Assembly: GCF_008477545.1 (NCBI RefSeq) | Contig: NZ_VORA01000002.1 | Coordinates: 434,001 to 498,000 of the forward strand | Length of the DNA: 64,000 nucleotides | From: Roseibium aestuarii | GTDB lineage: Bacteria; Pseudomonadota; Alphaproteobacteria; Rhizobiales; Stappiaceae | Direction of reading: 5' to 3' | Shown: positions 40,079 through 50,146 of the stretch, piece after piece | Layout: every line of letters starts with the position of its first letter | How positions within the stretch are numbered: position 1 is the stretch's first letter | The notes under the pieces: model-generated | The model's database searches: none | What the model saw: only the letters and a program-made list of their open reading frames with translations | Told to the model about the DNA's origin: nothing | Position numbers and translations under genes: made by a program

Positions 40079-41071
40079 TCAGTCCATGAAGGCCTTGACG
40101 ATGGCCGCACCGTCTTCGCCGGCGCTTTCAGCCCACTCGGCGGTCATCACGTCGCCGATTTCCTTCAGACCGTTCTGCAGGGCCTCGGACGGCACGGCAA
40201 CCGTGATGCCATTGTCGACCAGAACCTTGGTCTTGGCGTCGGTCTCGACCTTGGAGGCTTCCCAGCCGCGGGTTTCGGCAGCGGCAGCGGCTTCCATGAC
40301 GGCGGCCTGCTCTTCGGCGCTCAGCGCGTTGAAGGCATCGGCATTCACGATGACCATGTTCTTCGGCAGCCAGGCCTGGGCGTCATAATAATGATCCAGG
40401 TAGTCCCATGCCTTGGAATCCGCGCCGGTGGACGGCGAGGTGATCATGGCTTCCACGCGGCCGGTGGAGAAGGCGGTCGGCAGGTCGGCCACTTCCACCT
40501 GGGTCGGCACGGCACCAGCGAGCTGGGCAAGGCGCTCGGTGGAGGTGTTGTAGGCGCGGAACTTCAGGCCCTTGAGGTCATCGATCGAATTGACGTCCTT
40601 CTTGGTGTAGATGCCCTGCGGCGGCCACGGCACGGTGTAGAGGAGCTTCAGGCCCTGGGCTTCCAGCTTCTCTTCCATGATCGGCTTGGAGGCCTGATAC
40701 AGCTTGAAGGAGCTGTCATAGGAGTTGGCGAGGAACGGCACCGAATCCACCCCGAAGACCGGGTCTTCGTTGGACAGGCGGGAGATCAGAAGCTCGCCGA
40801 TCGGGGCCAGGCCCTTGCGCACGGCATTCTTGATTTCCGGGTGCTTGAACAGCGAGCCGGCGGAATGGACCTGAATGGACAGGCTGCCATTGGTCTTGGC
40901 GGCCACGTCCTCGGCAAAGGTCATGATGTTCTGGGTGTGGAAGTTGCTGTCGCCATAGGGGGTCGGCATGTCCCACTTGGTTTCGGCATGGGCAGCGGTC
41001 AGACCACCCAGAGAGGCAACGGCAGCCAGGAACCCGGCTCCGGCCAGTGCGGAACGGCGTGAAATCGTCAT
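40079..41071 (-). CDS. dctP: TRAP transporter periplasmic binding protein (DctP)
   Basis: This 330-residue solute-binding protein delivers substrate to the DctQM permease. The ATG at 41069-41071 has AGAGGAG 7 bases upstream. The signal peptide begins MTISRRSALAGAGFLAAVAS and ends near AAHA-E; the SRRSAL motif suggests Tat export. Family features include NIMTFAEDVAAKTNGSLSIQVHSAGSLF, LKGLKFRAYNTSTERLAQLA with the conserved carboxylate-binding arginine, and EAMITSPSTGADSKAWDYLD. The substrate is unknown; context points to 5-oxoproline or a similar acid. Confidence 0.94.
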   Translation of the reverse strand: MTISRRSALAGAGFLAAVASLGGLTAAHAETKWDMPTPYGDSNFHTQNIMTFAEDVAAKTNGSLSIQVHSAGSLFKHPEIKNAVRKGLAPIGELLISRLSNEDPVFGVDSVPFLANSYDSSFKLYQASKPIMEEKLEAQGLKLLYTVPWPPQGIYTKKDVNSIDDLKGLKFRAYNTSTERLAQLAGAVPTQVEVADLPTAFSTGRVEAMITSPSTGADSKAWDYLDHYYDAQAWLPKNMVIVNADAFNALSAEEQAAVMEAAAAAETRGWEASKVETDAKTKVLVDNGITVAVPSEALQNGLKEIGDVMTAEWAESAGEDGAAIVKAFMD

Positions 41072-41180
41072 CTGATGTTCTCCTCTTGGAAGCGGGACTT
41101 TGTCCTCTTTTTCCGGGCCCGGCTCGACAGGCATCGGCAGGACTGACAAGCAGGCTAGCTTGCGCAGGGTCAAACATCAA

Positions 41181-41202
41181 CAATTTATCGACAAAATATC
41201 AA
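41181..41202 (-). promoter_or_regulatory. Shared promoter/operator element upstream of dctP
   Basis: Read on the minus strand, TTGATA (41197-41202) is directly followed by TTTTGTCGATAAATTG (41181-41196). The element at 45020-45041 upstream of the 5-oxoprolinase gene is the same at 20 of 22 positions. It lies 109 bases before the dctP start. TTGATA resembles a -35 element and the TCGATAAA core resembles half of a palindrome. Confidence 0.7.
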
Positions 41203-41254
41203 AACCGCCAAACCACGCGCCACACTGCCTGCAAGACAGGCAGAAGAGCACGTC

Positions 41255-42472
41255 TCAGTCAGGCACCCTACCCCCTGCAGCGTGCATTTTTGCCCGATAC
41301 AGGCACAGCGCGAAGACAAGAAGCCCGGGCAACGCGCTGGCTGAGTGATCGAGCGCCACACCCCACCCGCTCGTGAAGAACATCAGGGCGAAGGCGAGCG
41401 CCAGAACCGGAACCTCATGCGCGCAAAAACCGCGACTCAGGCCCAGCTGCACCAGAACGGCGACGGGCAAGGCCAGAAGCGCCAGATCATAGTCGAGAAT
41501 GAAGGGCGTGGTGACACAGGTCGCGCTGACCAGCACCGCGCCGCGCAGGAGACCGCGCAACCCGGCCTCGTAAGGATGTCGCCAGACGAGCACCACGGCC
41601 GCGACAGCGCCCAGCGCCAGAACCGCTTGCAAGACAAAAGCGACGGACAGCGGCAAGTCGATCTGCCGGGCGAGGGCGAAGAGCGAGGCAAACTTGGAGA
41701 TCGGCACGACAGCCTCGACGAGCCAGCGGTTGGCTTCCGGCGCCTGAGCCAGAAAGGCCGCCCAGGTTCCCGCTCCGAAGACCGCGAGGCTGGCGAGCCC
41801 CGTGGCAAGCACGGTGAGCGCCGCGGCACCGATGGCGCGCCAGTGACCGCCCGCCAGAAGAGCCACAGGAACGAGCAACCCGAAATGCGGCTTGTAGGCC
41901 ATCAGGCCGATGAGAACGCCCGCAAGCACCTCCCGCCGCCGGTCGAGGGCGGCCAGAAAACCCGCCATCAGCGCCAGATTGAGATTGGAATTCTGCCCGT
42001 GCAGCATCGCAAAGGTGATGCCGGGCCAGACCAGCACGAAGAGCATGGCCTGACGCGACCGCAGCAGCGCCCCCATCGCCCAGGCGGCGAGTGCGGCCGT
42101 GCCGAAAGCAAAGACCATCGCCGCGACCATGTAGGGCATGAACCCAAAAGGAAGGAGATAAAGCAGCCACACGGGCGGATAGAAGAAGGCGAACTTGTCC
42201 CAGCCGAACAGCGCCTTCTGCTGGGCCGAAAACGCGTCGAAATGATAGGGCAGCAGGCTGTCTCCCTGCACCGCGCTGCTGGCCGCCGTCCAGAAGGAGA
42301 CGAAATCCGCGAAGATCGGCTTGCCCGTGCCGATGAAGGTGTTGGCGATGTCCAGCCCGATTCGGGCGGCATAGAAGACCAGCAGGAAGACCGCGAGCGC
42401 CCGGACGATCTCCGATCTCATGATCCGGTCACCGGTCGCGCCGCCGCGACCCGGCTGATCTGCCTCGTTCAT
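41255..42472 (-). CDS. Polytopic membrane protein of the DUF2029/GT87 glycosyltransferase type
   Basis: The preferred ATG at 42470-42472 gives 405 residues (MNEADQPGRGG...), with GGGAG about 10 bases upstream; an ATG at 42419-42421 without a ribosome binding site is the alternative. About ten membrane helices are predicted. The loop FADFVSFWTAASSAVQGDSL and YPPVWLLYLLPFG match the GT87-like (DUF2029) pattern of polyprenyl-phosphate-sugar-dependent enzymes, where the first periplasmic loop holds an acidic catalytic residue. The sugar acceptor is unknown. It lies tail to tail with the dctP promoter region. Confidence 0.86.
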   Translation of the reverse strand: MNEADQPGRGGATGDRIMRSEIVRALAVFLLVFYAARIGLDIANTFIGTGKPIFADFVSFWTAASSAVQGDSLLPYHFDAFSAQQKALFGWDKFAFFYPPVWLLYLLPFGFMPYMVAAMVFAFGTAALAAWAMGALLRSRQAMLFVLVWPGITFAMLHGQNSNLNLALMAGFLAALDRRREVLAGVLIGLMAYKPHFGLLVPVALLAGGHWRAIGAAALTVLATGLASLAVFGAGTWAAFLAQAPEANRWLVEAVVPISKFASLFALARQIDLPLSVAFVLQAVLALGAVAAVVLVWRHPYEAGLRGLLRGAVLVSATCVTTPFILDYDLALLALPVAVLVQLGLSRGFCAHEVPVLALAFALMFFTSGWGVALDHSASALPGLLVFALCLYRAKMHAAGGRVPD

Positions 42473-42662
42473 CCCGCCTTGCTCCCCTTCTTGCCCCGTC
42501 CGCGCACCCCTGTCCCCGCACCCCAGCCCCCGCAACGGAGAGCGTGGCAGGATGCGACCTCCTGCGCGGCATAAGGGATAGCGGCAAGGGCTGAAGATCT
42601 GCTAAACCCTGTCACATTCGTCAGAGGTCCGCATCGACCCTGCGAACCCGGGAGGAGACAGG

Positions 42663-43370
42663 ATGCAGCCCCACCAGAGCGACCAGACCCCGCGCTACGA
42701 CATCCTCGTGTCCGGCTCCAGTCTCGCCATGGAAGGCAGCTTCCTCGGGATCTCGACCATCGTGATGGTGGAGAGTGCGGGACGCCGCGCGCTTTTCGAT
42801 TGCGGCCATTTCACCACCCGCAGGCTGCTGCTCGCAGCGCTCGCGCAGCGCGGTCTCACGCCGGCGGATTTCGAGATGGTCATCCTCTCCCACGCCCATT
42901 TCGACCATTGCCTCAACATCGATCTCTTCCCGCAGGCGCAGGTCATCCTGTCCCAGGACGAGTGGGACTATATCCAGGGCCCCTTCCCCGATGATCCGGC
43001 GACGCCCCCCTATGTCGCCGACATCCTGCGCAAGACCCGTCTTGAGCTGATCGAGGGCGAGGTGGAGCTGCTGCCCGGTGTGACCGCCTTCCCGACCCCG
43101 GGCCATTCGCCCGGACACATGTCGCTGGATCTGCGCACCGCCGAAGGCCCGGTGATTCTCGCCGCCGATGCGCTGAAGACGGCGCGCGAGGCACTCTCCG
43201 GCATCCCGGACATGGAAATCGATCCGCTGAAACGGGCCGGCGCGTCCCTGCGCAAGGTGCTCGACCGGGGGCGGTTCATCGTACCGGGCCACTTCCCGCC
43301 GCTCACCCGCCACGACGACGGCCGGATCACCTGGGACGAGATCCAGAAGGCGACGCTGCTGCTGCGATGA
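42663..43370 (+). CDS. Metallo-beta-lactamase-fold hydrolase
   Basis: This 235-residue protein has the zinc motif HAHFDH in VILSHAHFDHCLNIDLFPQA (about residues 76-81), TPGHSPGHMSLDL, AADALKTAREAL and a final PGHFPPL, all of the dinuclear MBL fold. The overall pattern is close to N-acyl homoserine lactonase-like and related hydrolases. The substrate cannot be told. A strong GGAGGAGA site precedes the ATG. The stop overlaps the start of the next gene. Confidence 0.9.
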   Translation: MQPHQSDQTPRYDILVSGSSLAMEGSFLGISTIVMVESAGRRALFDCGHFTTRRLLLAALAQRGLTPADFEMVILSHAHFDHCLNIDLFPQAQVILSQDEWDYIQGPFPDDPATPPYVADILRKTRLELIEGEVELLPGVTAFPTPGHSPGHMSLDLRTAEGPVILAADALKTAREALSGIPDMEIDPLKRAGASLRKVLDRGRFIVPGHFPPLTRHDDGRITWDEIQKATLLLR

Positions 43371-44920
43371 GCTCACGCCCCCCCATCAGTGACCGGGAGT
43401 CCCCGGCAAGGCAACGCAGCACCGGCAGAGCCGGGGCCCCTGCCTTCTTCGGGCGCCTGATGCAGTCGCCTCCCCATCTGCTTCTTCTGGCCATCGTGAT
43501 GATCGGCATGATCATCCGGGCGCCGCTCCTGTCGCGCACCAGTCTGTGGTTTGACGAGGCAGCGTCCTGGGACCAGTCCCGCGGCACCCTGGGCGAGCTG
43601 ATTTCAAGCGTCGCGGCCGACAACTACCCCCCACTCCACAACCTGCTGCTCTGGGTGTTCATCCACGGCTTCGGCGAGGCGGAATATGTCCTGCGCCTGC
43701 CGTCGCTTCTGGCCGGGATCCTGTCCATCTGGCTGGCCTACAAGGTTGGCGAGGCTCTCACCGACAAGGGTGTCGGTTTGGCCACCGCACTTATCCTCGC
43801 CTGCTCGCCCATGGAGATCTGGTTCTCGGGCGAGGCGCGCATGTACACGCTTTTCAGCGCCACCGGGCTGCTCTTCCTTCTGGCCACCCTGCGCGCCCTC
43901 GCCTGCCCTGCCCCCGGCGCGGCCCTGTGGAGCGCCCTTGCGACCGCCCTTTTCCTGCACACCCACATCTATGCGACCTTCGGCGTGGCCGGTGCAGGTC
44001 TCGGTCTTGCGTTCATGGCATTGCTCGATCCGGCTGGACGGCGCGGGATCCTGCGGCTTCTCCTGGCGCTCATTGCGGGCGGCGCACTTTATCTTCCCTG
44101 GGGCATCATCCTCCTCGGCCGTGCCCGCAGCGTGGTGCATGACGGCTTCTGGATTGCCGAACCGAACTGGCGGGTGATCCAGGCGATCGCCATCCATCTG
44201 GGCGGCAGCAAGGAGGCCATCCTCCTGCTTCTGGGCTTTGCCGCGCTCTCCTTCATCGCCCTAGTCCGCCCCCAAGCCAAATCCGACGAAGGCGAGCCCT
44301 CGGCGCAGGCACAAAAGCCCCTTTGGCCGGCGGCCCTGCCGCTGCTCCTGGGCTACACACTGCTGCCGCCGCTGGCCGGATATCTCGCCTCGATCAGCCT
44401 GCGCCCGATTCTCTATGATCGCTATCTGATTGCCACCCTGCCGGGACTGGTGCTTCTCGCCTGTCTCGGCGCGCGAGCCCTTCTGCCGCGCGGCGGGCCG
44501 CTGCTGCTCAGCGCGCTGCTCCTCACCGTCACCATTCCCACCATGACCGAGACGGTGCTCGAGCGGCGCAAGCCCGAGTTCCGGGACCTGGCCCGGCAAT
44601 ATCTTGCGGTGATCGAGAGCAGCACGGACGCCAGCGCGGCCGCGCAGTCCAATCCGGTCTACGCCTCAAACCGCGAAACCGCCCTGCCCTTTTCCTATTA
44701 TGTGCAGGACGTCACCTCCGTTCACTATCTCAAGGGCGTCATTCCCCCGGGGCTGGAGCTGCCTGCCCGCTTCTGGCTCGTGCTCAGCCATGTGAACCAG
44801 CAAGAACATGACGCCCTGCTGGCCTCCGTCCCCGCCCCCTATCGGCGCACCTTCGAAAGCTCCGGCTGGGGTTACGGGCACGGCGGCGTCACGCTCATCC
44901 GTTTCGAACGACGCGACTGA
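43367..44920 (+). CDS. GT39-like membrane glycosyltransferase
   Basis: This 517-residue protein has about 11 membrane helices. The first periplasmic loop carries FDEAASWDQSRGTLGELI, whose Asp-Glu resembles the catalytic acidic pair of the ArnT/PMT (GT39, GT-C) superfamily, followed by DNYPPLHNLLLWVF and EYVLRLPSLLAGILSI. It probably transfers a sugar from a polyprenyl-phosphate carrier on the periplasmic side. Its start overlaps the hydrolase stop, so the two are translationally coupled. The acceptor is unknown. Confidence 0.88.
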   Translation: MSSRPPISDRESPARQRSTGRAGAPAFFGRLMQSPPHLLLLAIVMIGMIIRAPLLSRTSLWFDEAASWDQSRGTLGELISSVAADNYPPLHNLLLWVFIHGFGEAEYVLRLPSLLAGILSIWLAYKVGEALTDKGVGLATALILACSPMEIWFSGEARMYTLFSATGLLFLLATLRALACPAPGAALWSALATALFLHTHIYATFGVAGAGLGLAFMALLDPAGRRGILRLLLALIAGGALYLPWGIILLGRARSVVHDGFWIAEPNWRVIQAIAIHLGGSKEAILLLLGFAALSFIALVRPQAKSDEGEPSAQAQKPLWPAALPLLLGYTLLPPLAGYLASISLRPILYDRYLIATLPGLVLLACLGARALLPRGGPLLLSALLLTVTIPTMTETVLERRKPEFRDLARQYLAVIESSTDASAAAQSNPVYASNRETALPFSYYVQDVTSVHYLKGVIPPGLELPARFWLVLSHVNQQEHDALLASVPAPYRRTFESSGWGYGHGGVTLIRFERRD

Positions 44921-45019
44921 CCGCCTGGAAACCCTCCCCCGTCCCGAAGCGGAACCACCCTGCCTCCTCGCCTGGAATGACGTGGTGAAAAAGCGCGCAG
45001 GATCACCTTGCAGTTTACG

Positions 45020-45041
45020 TTGACATTTTATCGATAAATTG
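45020..45041 (+). promoter_or_regulatory. Shared promoter/operator element upstream of the 5-oxoprolinase gene
   Basis: TTGACA (45020-45025) is directly followed by TTTTATCGATAAATTG (45026-45041), which contains the perfect 12-bp palindrome TTTATCGATAAA (45027-45038). TTGACA looks like a consensus -35 element, so a regulator bound at the palindrome would block polymerase. The start codon is 79 bases downstream. The 20-of-22 match to the dctP element implies common control. Confidence 0.75.
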
Positions 45042-45120
45042 AAAACGTAATGGGGACGAACAACGAGTGCCGGCATCGTCAGGTGACCGGCCCGACCTTT
45101 CAGAGCAAGGACAAGAGATC

Positions 45121-48100
45121 ATGACGACGGGCATGTGGGATTTCTGGATCGACCGTGGTGGCACCTTCACCGACATCGTGGGCCGCGCGCCGGACGGCAG
45201 CCTGCGCCCGCACAAGGTGCTGTCGGAAAACCCGGAAGCCTATCGCGACGCCGCCATTCAGGGGATCCGCGAGCTGATGGGCGTCGAGCCCGGCCAACCC
45301 ATCCCCTCCGACCGGATCGCCACCGTGAAGATGGGCACGACGGTTGCCACCAACGCGCTGCTGGAGCGCAAGGGCGAGCGCACCGCCCTCTTCATTACCA
45401 AAGGTTTCCGTGATGCCCTGGAGATCGGCTATCAGGCCCGTCCCGACATCTTCGCCAAGGAAATCATCAAGCCGGAACTCCTCTACGAGAAGGTCTACGA
45501 GATCGCCGAGCGCGTCCGCGCCGACGGAACGCTGGAGCTTGCTCTTGATGCGGAAGGCGCCCGCGCGAGCATGCAGGCAGCCTTCGACGACGGCATCCGC
45601 TCCATCGCCATCGTTCTGATGCATGCCTATGCCTATCCGGCGCACGAGCAGGAGCTTGGCAAGATCGCGCGCGAGATCGGCTTCCCGCAGATCTCCATCT
45701 CCCACGAAGCCTCGCCGCTGATGAAGCTGGTGGGCCGTGGCGACACCACCGTGGTGGACGCCTATCTCTCCCCGATCCTGCGCCGCTATGTGAACCAGGT
45801 GCAGGAAGAGCTGGGCGAAGGCCCGGCGCTCATGTTCATGCAGTCGTCGGGCGGCCTCACGGCGGCCGACCTGTTCCAGGGCAAGGACGCCATTCTCTCC
45901 GGTCCGGCCGGCGGCGTCGTTGGCGCGGTCGAGACCTCCCGCATGGCCGGCTATGACAAGATCATCGGCTTCGACATGGGCGGCACCTCCACGGACGTGT
46001 GCCACTATGACGGCGACTATGAGCGCGCCTTCGAGACCGAGGTCGCCGGTGTGCGCATGCGCGCGCCGATGATGATGATCCACACGGTGGCGGCCGGCGG
46101 AGGCTCCATCCTCCATTACAAGGATGGACGCTTCCAGGTGGGTCCGGACAGCGCCGGCGCCAACCCGGGTCCGGCCTGCTACCGTCGCGGCGGCCCGCTG
46201 ACGGTGACCGACGCCAACCTGATGACCGGCAAGCTCGCGCCCGAGTTCTTCCCGAAGATCTTCGGCCCCAACCGGGACGAGCCGCTGGACGAACACGCCG
46301 TCACGGCGAAATTCGCCGAACTGGCCGCGAAGATCGGCGACGGCCGCACCCCGGAAGACGTCGCCGACGGCTTCCTGAAGATCGCCGTCGAGAACATGGC
46401 CAACGCCATCAAGAAGATCTCCGTGCAGCGCGGCTATGACGTCACGGACTATGCGCTGACCTGCTTCGGTGGTGCGGGCGGCCAGACCGGCTGTCTCGTC
46501 GCCGACACGCTCGGCATGAAGACGGTCATCCTGCACCCCTTCTCCGGCATCCTGTCGGCCTATGGCATGGGGCTCGCCGACATCCGCGCCAACCGTCAGC
46601 AGGCGGTGGTCAAGCGTCTGGACGAGGCTCTGCTCGCCGATCTCGCCACCCTGCGCGACGATCTCGCTCGCCTTACCGAAGCCGAGCTGGAAGGTCAGGG
46701 CGTGGCGGAAGCCGATCGCCAGACCCGCGCCATCGTCCACCTGCGCTATGACGGCACGGACACCCCGCTGCCGGTCACACTGGCGGGCGTGAAGGACATG
46801 CGCGCCGAGTTCGAGGATGCGCACCGCAAGCAGTTCGGCTTTGCCTATGAGGAAAAGCCGGTGGTGGTCGAAGCCCTCGAGGTGGAAACCTTCGGCGGCG
46901 GCGCCGGCCTCGACGAGCCGGATCTGACCCTCGTGTCCGACACCCCGGCTCCGGCCCGCGAAACCCGCTTCTACAGCGACGGCCAGTGGCATGACGGCGC
47001 GGTCTACACCCGTGACCTGCTGAAGCCGGGCGTCAAGGTGATGGGCCCCGCGCTCATCATCGAGCCCCATGCCACCATCGTCGTGGAACCGGGCTGGCAG
47101 GCCGAGATCAACCCCAAGGACCACGTGATCCTGAAGCGCGTCGTGCCGCTGAAGCGCGCCGATGCCATCGGCACCCACGCCGATCCGGTCATGCTGGAGG
47201 TCTTCAACAACCTCTTCATGTCCATCGCCGAACAGATGGGCGTCACTCTGCAGAACACCGCCTATTCGGTGAACATCAAGGAACGCCTGGACTTCTCCTG
47301 CGCCGTCTTCGATGCCACCGGCGCGCTGGTCGCCAACGCCCCCCACATGCCGGTGCACCTGGGCTCCATGGACCGGTCCGTGGAGACGGTGATCAAGCTC
47401 AACGAAGGCAGGATCAAGCCGGGCGACGTCTTTGCCCTGAACGCGCCCTACAATGGCGGCACCCACCTGCCGGACATCACGGTCGTCTCCCCCGTCTTCG
47501 ATGACGAAGGCAAGGAGATCCTGTTCTGGTCCGCCTCGCGCGGTCACCATGCGGATGTGGGCGGCTCCGCCCCCGGCTCCATGACCCCGCGCGCCACCAC
47601 CGTGGACGAGGAGGGCGTGCTCTTCGACAACTTCAAGATCGTCGATCAGGGCCGCTTCTGCGAGGCAGAGCTCGTCGAGCTGCTGACCAACCACAAGTAC
47701 CCGGCCCGCAATCCGCACCAGAACGTGGCCGACCTGTCGGCCCAGGTTGCCGCCAACGAGAAGGGTATCCAGGAACTCCGCAAGATGGTCGCCCATTTCG
47801 GCCTCGACGTGGTGCAGGCCTACATGGGTCACGTCCAGGACAATGCGGAGGAAAGCGTGCGCCGGGTGATCTCGGCCCTCACCGACAGCGAGTACGAATA
47901 CCCCACCGATCAGGGGTCGGTGATCAAGGTCAAGATCACGGTCGACCGGGAGGCCAGAGAAGCCACCGTCGACTTCACCGGTACGAGCGGGGTGAAGCTC
48001 AACAACTTCAACGCCCCCGAGCCGGTGACCCGCGCCGCCGTGCTTTACTGCTTCCGCGTGATGGTGGACGGCCACATTCCGATGAATGCGGGCTGCCTCA

Positions 48101-48708
48101 AGCCGATCCGCATCATCCTGCCCGATGACTGCATGCTGCGCCCGTCCTATCCGGCGGCCGTGGTGGCGGGCAACGTGGAGACGTCCCAGCACGTCACCAA
48201 CGCCCTCTTCGCAGCCCTTGGCGCCATGGCCAACAGCCAGGGGTCGATGAACAACCTGACCTTCGGCAACGCCACCTACCAGTACTACGAGACGATCTGC
48301 TCCGGTTCGCCCGCAGGTCCCGGCTTCAACGGCACCGACGGGGTTCATGTCCACATGACCAACTCGCGCCTGACCGATCCGGAAGTGCTGGAATTCCGCT
48401 TCCCCGTCCTGCTGGAAGACTTCCACATCCGCAAGGGCTCGGGCGGCAAGGGCAAATGGTCGGCCGGTGACGGCACGAAGCGTACCCTGCGCTTCCTCGA
48501 AGAAATGGACTGCGCGATCCTCGCCTCTCACCGCACCATCCGCCCCAAGGGCATGGAAGGCGGCGAGGACGGCGAATTGGGCCGCACCGAGGTCCGCCGC
48601 CTCGACGGCAGCGTTCAGGTTCTGGAAGGCTGCGACCAGACCATCCTGAAGGCAGGCGAGGCCGTGACCGTCATCACCCCGACCGCTGGCGGCTGGGGCA
48701 AGGCCTGA
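45121..48708 (+). CDS. 5-oxoprolinase/hydantoinase family protein, fused HyuA-HyuB subunits
   Basis: The ATG at 45121 ([20 protein letters not shown]) gives 1195 residues, close to the length of ATP-dependent 5-oxoprolinases. The HyuA-like half (about 1-690) has the actin/hexokinase-fold start [34 protein letters not shown] and [19 protein letters not shown]. The HyuB-like half (about 700-1190) has [54 protein letters not shown] and [20 protein letters not shown]. The enzyme would hydrolyse 5-oxo-L-proline to glutamate with ATP. Hydantoins or acetophenone-type substrates remain possible. Confidence 0.93.
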   Translation: MTTGMWDFWIDRGGTFTDIVGRAPDGSLRPHKVLSENPEAYRDAAIQGIRELMGVEPGQPIPSDRIATVKMGTTVATNALLERKGERTALFITKGFRDALEIGYQARPDIFAKEIIKPELLYEKVYEIAERVRADGTLELALDAEGARASMQAAFDDGIRSIAIVLMHAYAYPAHEQELGKIAREIGFPQISISHEASPLMKLVGRGDTTVVDAYLSPILRRYVNQVQEELGEGPALMFMQSSGGLTAADLFQGKDAILSGPAGGVVGAVETSRMAGYDKIIGFDMGGTSTDVCHYDGDYERAFETEVAGVRMRAPMMMIHTVAAGGGSILHYKDGRFQVGPDSAGANPGPACYRRGGPLTVTDANLMTGKLAPEFFPKIFGPNRDEPLDEHAVTAKFAELAAKIGDGRTPEDVADGFLKIAVENMANAIKKISVQRGYDVTDYALTCFGGAGGQTGCLVADTLGMKTVILHPFSGILSAYGMGLADIRANRQQAVVKRLDEALLADLATLRDDLARLTEAELEGQGVAEADRQTRAIVHLRYDGTDTPLPVTLAGVKDMRAEFEDAHRKQFGFAYEEKPVVVEALEVETFGGGAGLDEPDLTLVSDTPAPARETRFYSDGQWHDGAVYTRDLLKPGVKVMGPALIIEPHATIVVEPGWQAEINPKDHVILKRVVPLKRADAIGTHADPVMLEVFNNLFMSIAEQMGVTLQNTAYSVNIKERLDFSCAVFDATGALVANAPHMPVHLGSMDRSVETVIKLNEGRIKPGDVFALNAPYNGGTHLPDITVVSPVFDDEGKEILFWSASRGHHADVGGSAPGSMTPRATTVDEEGVLFDNFKIVDQGRFCEAELVELLTNHKYPARNPHQNVADLSAQVAANEKGIQELRKMVAHFGLDVVQAYMGHVQDNAEESVRRVISALTDSEYEYPTDQGSVIKVKITVDREAREATVDFTGTSGVKLNNFNAPEPVTRAAVLYCFRVMVDGHIPMNAGCLKPIRIILPDDCMLRPSYPAAVVAGNVETSQHVTNALFAALGAMANSQGSMNNLTFGNATYQYYETICSGSPAGPGFNGTDGVHVHMTNSRLTDPEVLEFRFPVLLEDFHIRKGSGGKGKWSAGDGTKRTLRFLEEMDCAILASHRTIRPKGMEGGEDGELGRTEVRRLDGSVQVLEGCDQTILKAGEAVTVITPTAGGWGKA

Positions 48709-48742
48709 CGCACGATCGTCAGCACATGATCTGACCCTGAAG

Positions 48743-48770
48743 GGGCGGGCCACACGGTCCGCCCTTTCTT
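48743..48770 (+). terminator. Terminator of the 5-oxoprolinase gene
   Basis: A 9-bp stem (GGGCGGGCC at 48743-48751 with GGTCCGCCC at 48756-48764, one G-T pair) has an ACAC loop and is followed by TTTCTTG. Confidence 0.85.
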
Positions 48771-48875
48771 GTCTGGAAACACTCGGAAAAAGAACGCGCC
48801 TCCTCTGGCAATCGGCCCCTCGCGTCGCCACATAAGGCGGGCTTTGCCCGTTCCGGGCCCAACGGAGAACCCCTT

Positions 48876-49886
48876 ATGCCTGCTGCCGCCAGCCGTCTGC
48901 GCAAGACGACAGCTTTTCTGATCCTTGCCCTTGCGACCACCGTCGCCGCCACCGATTTTGCCGAGGCCCGCAAGGCCGGGTTCAGCAGCTTCGGCAGCCG
49001 TGGAAGCAAGACTTTCTCGGCACCGCCTGCCACCAAGACCGCCCCCGGCACTGCCGCCCCCATGCAACGCACCATGACGCCGCAGCCGGCACAGAGCCAG
49101 AAGGCGGCCCCGGGAGCCACCGCTCAGCAAGCTGCCCAGCCCTCGCGCGGGTTCTTCGGCGGCATGGGCGGCGCCCTTCTGGGCGGCCTGCTCATGGGCG
49201 GCCTTTTCGGCATGATGTTCGGCGGTGGCCTGGGCGGCTTTGCAGGCTTCCTCGGCCTCATCTTCCAGATCGCGCTGATTGGTGGCCTCGTCATGCTGGC
49301 CCTGCGCTTCTTCGCGAACCGCCGCCCGCAACCGGCAGCGGCGACCGCAGCAGGAATGGGCACGCGTACCGACTTCCGCACCTCGGCAGATCAGAGCACT
49401 GGCACCCCCTTCAGCTTCGGCGGCAATTCTGGCGGAGCGGCACCCGCCACGCCGGCCCCGGCTACGGTGATCGACGCCCCGCTTGAGCTGGAAGCCTCCG
49501 ATTTCGACCGTTTCGAGGACATGCTGACGGAAGTTCAGGAGGCCTATGGCCGCGAGGACTATGCGACGATGCGCAAGCTCGCGACGCCCGAAGCCATGTC
49601 CTTCCTGGCCGAAGAGCTCGCCGAGCTCGCCTCTGCCGGCAAGCGCAACAGCGTCTCGGACGTGAAGCTGCTGCAGGGCGACCTGTCGGAAGCCTGGAGC
49701 GAAGGCAGCGACGACTATGCAACGGTCGCCATGCGCTACTCCGCCCTCGACGCCATTGTCGAGCGCGGCTCGGACCGCGTCCTCTCGGGCAGCCTGGAGG
49801 AACCGCAGGAAAGCACCGAATTGTGGACCTTCCGCCGTCAGAGCGGAGGCGCGTGGCAGCTCGCGGCAATCCAGGGCACCGAGTAA
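48876..49886 (+). CDS. Tim44-like domain membrane protein
   Basis: The 336-residue protein has an N-terminal membrane or signal segment (RKTTAFLILALATTVAATDF), a Ser/Ala/Pro-rich stretch with RGSKTFSAPP, a Gly-rich membrane region (about 92-145, repeats of GGxxGG with two helices), and a C-terminal Tim44-like (NTF2-fold) domain (about 195-335; FDRFEDMLTEVQEAYGREDY, FRRQSGGAWQLAAI). Bacterial Tim44-domain proteins of this build are membrane anchored and of unknown function. The gene is flanked by terminators on both sides and is probably monocistronic. Confidence 0.91.
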   Translation: MPAAASRLRKTTAFLILALATTVAATDFAEARKAGFSSFGSRGSKTFSAPPATKTAPGTAAPMQRTMTPQPAQSQKAAPGATAQQAAQPSRGFFGGMGGALLGGLLMGGLFGMMFGGGLGGFAGFLGLIFQIALIGGLVMLALRFFANRRPQPAAATAAGMGTRTDFRTSADQSTGTPFSFGGNSGGAAPATPAPATVIDAPLELEASDFDRFEDMLTEVQEAYGREDYATMRKLATPEAMSFLAEELAELASAGKRNSVSDVKLLQGDLSEAWSEGSDDYATVAMRYSALDAIVERGSDRVLSGSLEEPQESTELWTFRRQSGGAWQLAAIQGTE

Positions 49887-49962
49887 CGCAGCAGCGACGT
49901 AGGAGGCCTGCCCCGACCCGGATGAGCCCGTCCTCGCTTTCACGTCAAACGCACAGGAGACA

Positions 49963-49989
49963 CCCCGCCAAACGGCGGGGTTTTCTTTT
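49963..49989 (+). terminator. Terminator of the Tim44-like gene
   Basis: A perfect stem CCCCGCC (49963-49969) and GGCGGGG (49974-49980) has an AAAC loop and is followed by TTTTCTTTT. Confidence 0.93.
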
Positions 49990-50146
49990 GGAGCCCACCT
50001 ACCCCTGATAATATTACCTAAGTAAATTTATTCGTAATTATTCCCACATACGTGCTCAATTCCCAATTTTAACTGAATATTTCTACAGAAAGCAGACAAA
50101 TAGGCATCAACGACGCGAACATCTCACCGCAAGATGGGCCTCCCGA

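Noticed and set aside
45100..48831. A 1243-codon open frame on the minus strand, opposite the 5-oxoprolinase
   Set aside because: It mirrors the GC-rich codon pattern of the real gene, is rich in His, Gly, Asp and Val, has no motif or ribosome binding site, and the plus strand has a full conserved enzyme.
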